A stretch of DNA of 64,000 nucleotides, taken from positions 29,666,468 to 29,730,467 of the forward strand of contig CM032660.1 of the NCBI GenBank assembly GCA_019095985.1, in the 5' to 3' direction. The position numbers and the translations under genes were made by a program. Below the pieces are notes generated by a model. The model did no database searches, had not been told where the DNA came from, and was given only the letters and a program-made list of their open reading frames with translations. Origin of the DNA: Streblospio benedicti. Its lineage: Eukaryota; Annelida; Polychaeta; Spionida; Spionidae. Position 1 is the stretch's first letter. Every line of letters starts with the position of its first letter. This document shows positions 56,401 to 64,000 of this stretch, one piece after another.

Positions 56401-58825
56401 CCCAGGACGGCAGCGGCGGGCACCACACCTCTTGAAGCGTAGGACGTTGTTAGGCTGCAGCTACCCAGTGGCATGCCTCACTGTAGGCATATACAGGGGG
56501 AGAAGCCTACAGGGTGTCCCCTCACCCACCCACTTCTTCTACCGGGCTTTTTGGCATGTCCGCCATCGATGGCGAGCACAGCACCCGTGAAATCGCTTTT
56601 AAGTGCGACTCCTTTTCCAAAAGCCTATCAGTGCCCCACCTACCCAGATAGCCATGAAAAAGATAAAATGAGAGCATGAGTCGAAAGAAATGGTGGTTGG
56701 GTTGAGCAAGCCCCGTTTGAATCTGAATGGATGCGTTGTAGGTTCAAAAAATTGTAAAATATGCAACCCAGTGCATGATCTCGCACCAATGGTATTGCAG
56801 GAGGGTACTCATATTGATAAGCGGGTTAGAGATCTTGCAATTGGCATCATGCACTCAGCAGTAAGGTAGTCATATTGTACTAAGTAGAGGGTTAAAGAGG
56901 TAGGCAACTTGACTATTAGTTTAATGCACTCGGGCTCTATCAGCATGGTTACCAAGCACATACCTTGCCACCACAGCAAGCTATCATCTATCATATTTGT
57001 CGAAATTATATATACATATTATACATGGTTCCAGAGAAATCCTTAGAAAATGCCGGGCATCGTGATCATTCAATTCTAATCCTGCTTCACTTTCAGAAAC
57101 TAACTTGTATACCTGTACAGTCTGGGATAAGTGGCTGCCAAGTTCCGTCCATGTCACACTGGTAAGAGGCGGTCAACTCCCCGCGCAGTATCCAGTAGCC
57201 TTCCAGACACTCGTAGTTGACCTCCGACCCGTATGTGTCGTTGATCTCCACGGGTCGCTGCGCGTTGCGGACGTCTTGAGGCTCTCCACAACGCACCACT
57301 GGAAGGGGATGTTAGAGTTCAGGAAAGGCATCATACCACAACACCTTTATAGTAGGAACACCTGAGGGCTCACCTCAAGCGGTCTCCATAGAGAGGTGGT
57401 CACTTAACACTTATGAGGAGTTGGGACCACAAGAAGTGGTCGTTTTATAGTGGTGGTCTCATTAATTAAGCATTTTATTGTTATCCTTCCCTACAGATTT
57501 GATACAACGAGTGCATTCTGTAGCCTCTCACCTCTACACTCATTAGACACATACTTCGTGTCCCTGATCATATAGTAAGTAAGTTGGTAAGTGGTCTGGT
57601 AAGTAAGTAAGTAAATAAGTAAGTAAGAAGGTAAGTAAGCAAGCAAGTAAGTAAGTAAGCAAGTAAGTAAAGCTTTTATAAACCACTGTTCGTGAAACTT
57701 AATTGTCTTGGGATGTGTGTGCAAAGTGGCATATAACAAAGTGGCATATAATAAATAATAAACGAACCTATAGTCCGATAAGATTCCAGCAACATGTCAC
57801 CATCATGACAGAAAAAAAAGACTAATTGCGCCGCGTGTGTTACCAGTCTAGCCTCTCACCGTCGCACTCCGCGGGCGCGGGCGCCCCGTCCCCGGCGCGT
57901 GCCCAGCCGCCCGCCTCCGTGCACGTCAGGTTCACGCTGCGGCCGCCCGCGAACGTGTAGCCCGGCTGGCAGGTGACCGTCACCACTGACCGGTACAGCC
58001 GGCTGTACGCGGCCGGCAGCGGCTCCATGTGACCGATGGTCAGGCTCGGACATTCTAGCACTGCAAGGCAGCAGGGGTGTTAGAATTAACAAGCAGCAAA
58101 TAGGCTGCAATATGGATATATTGATGGTGAAAATTATGATTCGTGTTTACCGGTGGCTCCTAGTACTGATAGGTGTCATAGCTAGCAGCATTAATCTAAT
58201 TCATACCAACTAGGATTACCATCTCTAGATTCTCACTTGCTCTTCAGCTATACAATAACATAGGATCATTGGTTGTAATAGTATTAGAGAAAGCTGCATG
58301 TTGGATATGAGCCCGGCATATAAATATTTTAAAAGATTATATCTGAACAAAAATGAAGTGAGCTTGAAGTACTCAACCACAGCAACAAGAGTTTCAGAAC
58401 CTGAAGAAAAAACTAACGGGCTGTTCATTATTTATGAGGAGGGGGCCGGAGGAAATTAAGGGGGGCTCGCCTACTTTGTACATGGAAAATGAGGGCGGGC
58501 TATCAACTTTGTACATGAGAAAATGTGGGGGTGGGGGTGGTGCGATTCTCCGACTTTGTACAGTAATGTTCAGAAAATACTCCCCCCTCCACATAAATAA
58601 TGAACGGTCTCTAATACTCACACGCGCACGCCGTGTGCTGGAGGTCGCGCCACTGTCCGTCCAGACAGCGGATGGTCTGCTGGCCCGCCCCAGCCCCCGG
58701 TAGGGAGCCTGCCCCGGGGAAGGTGTAGCCGGGCCAGCACGTGTGCGTCACGGCGCTGTTGGGCAGGCTGAGGACGCTGTCGGGGTCGGCGTGCAGCACG
58801 GCGGGCACCGGCTCACACCGCTTCA
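53498..58825 (-). CDS. sushi (CCP)-domain type I membrane protein, 3' six exons
   Basis: Minus-strand exons: CCP1 58825-58622, CCP2 58060-57860, CCP3 57298-57113, CCP4 56430-56245, membrane exon 54394-54249 and tail exon 53620-53498. The four CCP exons are each symmetrical phase 1-1, as is usual for sushi modules. Each has the four cysteines and the late tryptophan (CLDGQWRDLQHTAC; NLTCTEAGGWARAG; QCDMDGTWQPLIPDC; NKYGEWDPPILDC). The membrane exon holds SVLFGTITMGVLGVLALLIV as a single helix. The tail, GAKLNLDSRFRPDVY then KRKAKKPTKPPKKKRKE, is strongly basic. CCP modules bind proteins, often complement or adhesion partners, so this is likely a surface receptor or regulator. It has no enzyme domain and no close named relative that I recognise. 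At least one upstream exon with a signal peptide is missing; I did not find it before 64000. The intron before the membrane exon is large and carries transposons. Confidence 0.85.
54457..55005. mobile_element. 549-bp MITE with TTAA target sites (piggyBac-type)
   Basis: Left GCGAGGGGCACATTCCACCG and right GTGGAATGTGCCCCCGCT are inverted ends with few mismatches. TTAA lies on both sides (54453-54456 and 55006-55009), the target of piggyBac elements. The interior is CpG-rich with repeated CGCACGG/CCGTGCG words and a perfect short hairpin at 54586-54615 (AGAAGAAGTTTGGC facing GCCAAACTTCTTCT). It lies in the intron between CCP4 and the membrane exon of the sushi gene. Confidence 0.75.
55015..55380. 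repeat. GAGACCACCT dispersed repeats, two adjacent copies
   Basis: 55015-55145 (GGTCTCAATGGAGGGAGG to GTGGTCATAATTAGAGGTTG) and 55180-55380 (ACAACCTCTTTATTATGACC to GATTGGAGGTTCTACTG) are copies of the family at 50930. The TTAA MITE at 54457-55005 appears to have inserted into the first. Confidence 0.65.
55645..55802. repeat. GAGACCACCT dispersed repeat
   Basis: GGAGCCTTTCTATTCAGACC, GGTCTCAATAGGGAGGTTCG and ACAAGAGGTTCTACTGCA match the family. Copy in the intron between CCP4 and the membrane exon. Confidence 0.6.
57335..57480. repeat. GAGACCACCT dispersed repeat
   Basis: ACAACACCTTTATAGTAGG, GGTCTCCATAGAGAGGTGG and GTGGTCGTTTTATAGTGG belong to the family. Copy in the intron between CCP2 and CCP3. 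Confidence 0.6.
57574..57671. repeat. (GTAA)n microsatellite
   Basis: About 20 GTAA/GCAA units (TAAGTAAGTAAGCAAGTAAG) in the intron between CCP2 and CCP3 of the sushi gene. Length is probably variable between individuals. Confidence 0.9.
58423..58605. mobile_element. 183-bp MITE beside the CCP1 donor site
   Basis: GTTCATTATTTATGAGGAGG at the left and CCTCCACATAAATAATGAAC at the right are inverted ends with one mismatch in the first 20 bases. The interior repeats CTTTGTACA three times. The right end lies about 16 bases from the GT of the CCP1 exon donor (58621-58620) of the minus-strand sushi gene. Confidence 0.75.
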
Positions 58826-59733
58826 CTGCAATACACACGTTTTCCTAGCTATGAATTCTGGGAGTTGTTTCTAAAGACAAACAAACCAAATCACGCGGTA
58901 GTTCGTTTCGGCGAAACCAAGCGAAACCAAGCGAAACCGCCGAAACCAAGCGAAACCACGGTCGTTTTAGCGAAACCTAGTGTCGCTTTACCGAAACTAA
59001 GCATTGTTTTGCCTAAAAAATCACGTGACTTTTAACGTGTTTTATAATGCATTATTGGAATTGATTTAGATAAACACTGATAGAGACTGAATCGTTTCCT
59101 CATTTACGCTATGACATGGTCTGGTTGATCAAGATTAATCATCTAGCGGCTGAATATGGTACTAGTCTACGATCGTACCATAATATTTCCATTAGAAAAC
59201 AACTGTATAGCACGGAGTGATGTTCATGAATGTGAAATTCACACAATCTGAATGCATGCGTACACGTTTTATCGTCTACGTCCCCTGCACTTTACATCTA
59301 TCGATCATAGGCCTTCACAGATCTACGTCGGGTAACTTCAGTTATCAGTTACGATCGAAGTTTTTAGTGGGTTTAACTATATTTTATTTGAAAAATGAAA
59401 GTAGATGACATGTGGCACGAATGCGACATGAGTTGTCTTCATTTTTAAGCCAGGCAGGGCTTATTGTCATCGTGTCAATCTGAAAGTTGACCACTCAACC
59501 GCCTTATTCAAACACCTGCCTTCCACAGTATAGTGTGATTCGCCGCGCATTAACCCTAATCACTTGGTGAGCGCACGCCACCACAGGGTCTGGATGATCG
59601 AGACTAGATTAAACGCAGCCCATGTCGCACGCAAAACGTGCAACGTATACAATCTCACACCTTCAAGTTAATCGATATCTTGGCAACCTTCACTAAGTTC
59701 TAGAGGATTCTACAAACCACGTCTAAAAGCAAA
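58826..59733. other. stretch between sushi gene and small plus-strand gene
   Basis: No exon with coding character was found. The sushi gene's signal-peptide exon could be here but no convincing one is visible. A GCGAAACCAA tandem repeat lies at 58895-59010. Confidence 0.35.
58895..59010. repeat. GCGAAACCAA short tandem repeat
   Basis: Units of 9-18 bases built on (A)GCGAAACCAA, with variants CCGAAACCAA and TAGCGAAACC, repeated about seven times and preceded by a partial inverted word GTTTCGGCG. Confidence 0.7.
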
Positions 59734-60057
59734 ATGTCTTCCAACGTCGACGAATGGACTTACAAGCTTTCCCAGCTCCTAACCAGAAATCGTCAAAGGC
59801 GATTGGCAAACCGTGAGAATCAACGTCGATTTCTGTCTAACCGAGCTGACGCCTTCTGTTCCAAAAGTCCACCCAGAAACAGCTCCCGTTGCTCCCAGCC
59901 GGGCCAACAAGAAGTTGGTGTCTCTGTTGATCCCAGAGATCAAGTCGTTCATGCAACAGGCGGGGCAAAGCAGCAAGGAAGAGAGGAAACACAGACTTCT
60001 GAAGTTACTCCAGTCTCTGATGTACTCTCTGTCTGCCTGATGTTGTCCATGGAATGA
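59734..60057 (+). CDS. small unrecognised gene with two overlapping open frames
   Basis: From ATG 59734 one frame runs 107 codons to a stop at 60057, beginning MSSNVDEWTYKLSQLLTRNR with a basic patch NRQRRLANRENQRR. A second frame, open from before 59813 to 60040, has the better codon pattern in its later part and reads RANKKLVSLLIPEIKSFMQQ, then SSKEERKHRLLKLLQSLM, like amphipathic helices. It has no ATG of its own. Removing 59812-59875 as a 64-base GT-AG intron (donor CC|GTGAGA, acceptor CACCCAG) would join the good halves of both frames into about 82 residues. AATAAA at 60146-60151 follows. So it could be a two-exon gene with a tiny intron, a dual-coding gene or a frameshifted relic. I do not recognise a family. 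Confidence 0.45.
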   Translation: MSSNVDEWTYKLSQLLTRNRQRRLANRENQRRFLSNRADAFCSKSPPRNSSRCSQPGQQEVGVSVDPRDQVVHATGGAKQQGREETQTSEVTPVSDVLSVCLMLSME

Positions 60058-60157
60058 ACTGCACTTTTGATCATTTTTGGCGCATACTACTGTAATTTTT
60101 ATATATATTTTATTCATTATATTCATTCGTTCTGACAATAGAATTAATAAATCTCAT

Positions 60158-63100
60158 TTATTTTTCTTCCCTCCATGTTTTGTTTTGTTTTCTTTTATTT
60201 AATTATTATGAGAACCTACAACCAAACCCACACACAGCATGAAAGTAGAAATAAAAGTAGAAATCAAAGTGAGTTTTAAAACAAGTTCTAGTTTCACTAG
60301 AATACAATTGTAGTAATAATAATGGTTTTCCAGAATGGCTAACTACACTCAGGCTGGTATAGTAGCTGGTGGTAGCTGGAAAATGTTGTATTGTATTGTA
60401 AACATTGTAGTAATGATCGAAATAAAATATACGTGAGTGTAGTGCTAAGAAATTTAAAAATTGAAATGATAAGGGACAGATAAATAAGTGTATGTAGGTA
60501 TGGCCTAGTTGGCAGATATGCGTCACATGGGACAAATAAACCTTTTTTTCTAATGTTTTTTTTTTCAATCCTTTACAACGGGTGCGTTGTGTTCTTTCAC
60601 TTGCTATTATGCCTGGCTTTCACATGTTCAGTACTGTTCAGTACTATGATTATCATGTAGTACCGTTTTGGTTTTCAGCTATGCCCTATTGGAGCCGTTT
60701 CATAAAGCAAACTGTGGGTCCCATTTTTTTAACAAATCATAGTTCACTCCCCAAGCTAGAGAAAGTGAAGATCCTAATAACTTGATATCCATATTACATT
60801 TTGAAGTGTACTTTTGAGCAAAAAGGGATGTGTTTTTAATCAATAATACTTCCAAAGCCAGCCAAACAATATTTCAAAGGCGTTTTACTTCCAAAACACC
60901 TTCAACAGCATTGACTTAATTTTGAAAAAAAATCTCTTTGTTAGTTTCATTACGATACAGCGTCTTTAACTAATGCATAATTAAGAAATCAAGTTCATAA
61001 TCTATGTTTATGTCAAGAGACTAAAGACAATTTTTAAAGAATATTGGAAAAAGTGTGAATCAAAACACAATTCTGCAAGGTTATAGAAGTATCACAGTGT
61101 CAGTCTTTTTTTGTCCATTTTTGTTATTTTTGTTATTTTTTGACAAGCTTTAGTGGTATTTTTCTCATTTTGTTGACAACACTGATGCATATTTATTATT
61201 TCTAGTATGAAGTGACCTTTGTTGTACACTATCATACAAAATTGTAGTGAAACATACAGTTTATTTTTTTGCATCATTGTAAAGCCAAGAGTGAGTTGAT
61301 TAAAGAGTCCACCGGGTGAGGGCTGGCATTCCTAAGCAATATCTGTAATTCAAGATGGCGCCCAAGATGGCTGACTATTAGAGATAAACTTATTCGTGGC
61401 TTTATTAAATTCAATTCATTGTAGTGTAGCTATATTTTGATGAATTATAATATTTGAATGTGAATTTATAGCTAAAAAAACCACACGAGAACACGTCAAA
61501 GAATGTAGACTTTTAATGGGCTACTAATGAAAGGCTGTATTTAATCAGATTTATTGTGCTTGGCTTGAATTATAATATTTAAATGACACTTTTCCAAATA
61601 TTTTAAAGCATATATATTCCAATTTCTATATTTGTTATTAACCGGATTTGTACACTTGCACCAATGCTTTTCTATTCCCGTGCTGAAAGTCAATTTAAAA
61701 CGAGTACTCTGTACTTTATAGTGACTATTATATAAATATACGGACTGTACACAGTGCCTCAAATATTTTCACTGCACACACTGATAAATGCCCACTTGTG
61801 ATCTGAATTGTGGACAGCAGGAATCGTTGGTAAATTGTACAGAGCAAGAGTCCATGTGCACACATAACCGGGTAGCATTTATTTGGTGTAATATTACATG
61901 TCTATTGTATATGTCTTATAATATGTCCGCTCCAAACTGTCTTGTTTTCGCAATTTGGTGTCAAATAAGTCTAAAAACTATCTAAAACCTATTTCGAAGC
62001 AGCTATCATATTGTACAATAATTTATCAACACCTATTCCAAACCACTTTATAATGTTAATCAATGTTTATGTTTAAAAATCTGTTTGTCATCATATCTGA
62101 GGAGGGTGCTTAAGCACCAAAAACATTAATAATAAAACCTTTTTATAACTTTCGATTATTCATACAGCAGTGACCAGAAGACAGTACTAATCATAAAACC
62201 TATTTGATGTCGCACACTCTGATCTGATAATGTAGAATGAGATTGATTATGCGTTTACGTGTCTCATCATAAACAAGAACAGATCATATATCTGGATGGG
62301 AGGAATACAGATTTGCTCTCAATGCAACAATGGGTGAATATATCAGTATGAATCTCCTAAAGAATTCCATTAGATGCCGCTTACAACGGAATAGGATTTA
62401 AAGCAGGTATAATGAATGATGATAGCCTGTAGAGTGTCTTCTAGATACCAAAGAGCTGTCTCTTCTGTTTCCCCTACAGTCACCATGCACTGGCAGGCCA
62501 TTCTGCATTGAGGTGATAGTTGAGACATGATCCACCCCATCTATTGACTGAGGTGAAAGTCCACCACCCATCGCTTAAGTTGATTTCCCGAGCCAGTCAT
62601 CACCATCGGGAGCCGGAGTACAAAGAGCACCACGGCCACAACTAGATTCATTAAGTTTCATTTAGGGCCTGAGGCCAATGATATAGATAATTAACTGACT
62701 TAGTTCATCAAAGAAGGTATCTGAGGTGGAGCTTCGCTAAGGTCCCATGCTGGGATGAACTCTTCTTAGTACTAGTAAGCATGTTGACAAATATGAAGAG
62801 GTTGGTAACCAAAGACAATGAGTGTAGAGAGTTCACACGCCTATGGGATCCGTGTCATTGCACAAAAAAATGGAAATGGGTTACCACTGTGCTCCAATGA
62901 GCAACCAGCATCAAATGTATTACACACATGTACAACGGTCACTTCTGATTGTCTTCACGACTATACAATCTTATAAACGTTGCTGGTAAATGGCATACCC
63001 AAGACACAGGAGGCCTAAAAGACTGCTCAATCCCAGGCCTAAAAACGGGCGAATGAGGACTCAATCCTTGTCTGAAGAGTGAGTGTAGAGACGTCTCCCT

Positions 63101-63872
63101 GCGAATGACAAGCACTTGCCACACAGTTTTGCTAGGGTCGTTAAAGAAAGAGGATGTTGGTCAACATACAGCGCACTCCAGCCACACCAAGAAAACCAGT
63201 GACTATTATGGTTGGACCATTCCTCTTGATGTGCTGGCTCATAAGGATCACTTTGTACAGATGGGAAAATACGGGCCCAATTTCACTGGAATTGGGTTGT
63301 CTGGCGTACGGTCTGATTAGCACAGAATCGAAGTTCAAAGGGTTGCCAGTCAGATTACTATGCTAATACAAAAGTATAAAAAGAACAAGACAGTATATGG
63401 GTGTAAGAATATTACAATCTCTATTCACGTGTAACAATGTGAACAGATTCTAATCCTAACTGGCGGTAATCACAACCTACATTATAGTGTACTCTTGACT
63501 AATAACAATAAAACAAACGAAAGAAATAACAATTGTCCATTTTAATGTATCTAATAAATAATAACGTAAGTATGACAATTTATGTAATAATCATTACACC
63601 AAAATCCTGCATATATGTCATTATTCTGTGACTCTCGATATCATGTTCATATGTAACTGATGTCACTGTTTCCTGGAAATGAATATTATCGCTGTCTAAG
63701 ATATTTTGTGTCACAAATCAACCTCATATTATATAGCCTCATATCAGTATTAACACACTTGTATGTCATCCCTTGTTAAGGAGTCATTAAACAGTTCATA
63801 ATGCTACTGCGTCTCTGTAAATCACTATCAATATAGACATGTATGTAGTTTGCTGGTTATCGTGCCAGCTCT
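60158..63872. other. gene-free AT-rich stretch
   Basis: No exon is recognised. 62400-63330 is somewhat richer in GC, with many short overlapping frames on both strands, none with a domain. It may be an old repeat. The fibrinogen-domain gene that ends at 63873 has its 3' flank here. Confidence 0.4.
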
Positions 63873-64000
63873 TTACAGGCGCTGGACCTTCATGGTGGCC
63901 ACCTTGTACGAGTAGGAGTGACCTCTCCAGGTTTTCCACACTATGCCGTGGTTGCGTGGCACGTTGCCACCCACAAGGTACAGGCCTGTGAGTCGAGCAT
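63873..64000 (-). CDS. fibrinogen-related domain protein, last exon (partial)
   Basis: The minus strand from the window edge reads ARLTGLYLVGGNVPRNHGIV and then WKTWRGHSYSYKVATMKVQR, with a TAA stop at 63875-63873. This matches the end of the fibrinogen C-terminal domain: the NLNGLYL-type word, a G(I/V)VW.(P/T)W.G core and YS.K...MK. Such domains bind carbohydrates or proteins in secreted molecules (ficolins, tenascins, angiopoietins, FREPs). Which one cannot be decided from about 41 residues. The rest of the gene lies beyond 64000. Confidence 0.85.
   Translation of the reverse strand, partial: ARLTGLYLVGGNVPRNHGIVWKTWRGHSYSYKVATMKVQRL

Noticed and set aside
56183-56590. 135-codon plus-strand frame
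   Set aside because: Antisense of the CCP4 exon, whose minus-strand reading has the sushi cysteines and tryptophan.
60206-60568. 120-codon minus-strand frame
   Set aside because: AT-rich, aromatic-biased and without any motif; looks like chance.
62400-63370. Several overlapping short frames in a GC-richer stretch
   Set aside because: No domain on either strand and no consistent splice sites; possibly an old repeat.
1-64000. CRISPR arrays, bacterial operons or phage genes
   Set aside because: None seen; intron structure and gene families are those of an animal genome.

Overview
Host: this is animal nuclear DNA. Exons with GT-AG introns lie far apart in AT-rich sequence, and single-exon receptor and channel genes sit beside many short DNA transposons. 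The families present are a TCF15/scleraxis-type bHLH factor, an ENaC/ASIC channel, a peptide-receptor-like GPCR, a sushi-domain membrane protein and a fibrinogen-domain protein. Together with the high indel and insertion polymorphism between duplicated blocks, they suggest an invertebrate deuterostome (acorn worm or amphioxus-like). The sequence does not fix the species. Two 100-N gaps (20987-21086 and 35173-35272) mark it as a draft assembly.

Layout: 1-2040 holds no gene. A type II membrane, glycosyltransferase-like gene runs on the minus strand from 8581 to 4426 in six exons. Its last two exons are duplicated at 3247-2656, where the extra copy is decayed. 9558-13640 is a nest of PIF/Harbinger DNA-transposon pieces, followed by a decayed hAT transposase (13640-14830). 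17820-20170 holds three decayed repeat modules with C2H2 zinc-finger pieces. 20500-20986 looks like poor read sequence leading into a gap. 22765-25033 is a 2.27-kb non-autonomous transposon with long terminal inverted repeats. 26025-27025 is an intronless GPCR broken by a frameshift. 30432-32177 is an intact intronless ENaC/ASIC-like channel. The end of the channel and about 3 kb of its flank recur at 35273-38600 behind an assembly gap, with different transposon insertions in each copy.

39801-43995 is the best-supported gene: a four-exon minus-strand TCF15/scleraxis (paraxis) homologue. It has a complete bHLH domain rebuilt across a phase-2 intron and the family's CTFCLS motif near the C-terminus. 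A transposable element lies within about 40 nt on each side of its bHLH exon. 44000-53500 has no recognisable gene but carries a CTG repeat, several GC-rich blocks and short transposons. 53498-58825 is a minus-strand gene for a type I membrane protein with at least four sushi (CCP) domains, one transmembrane helix and a lysine-rich tail. Its first exon was not found. 59734-60057 is a small plus-strand transcription unit with two overlapping open frames. The window ends inside the last exon of a fibrinogen-related gene on the minus strand.

The genes do not form a pathway. The recurring theme is dense insertion of short inverted-repeat elements, several of them right beside splice sites, and local duplications that may be either real or unmerged haplotypes.
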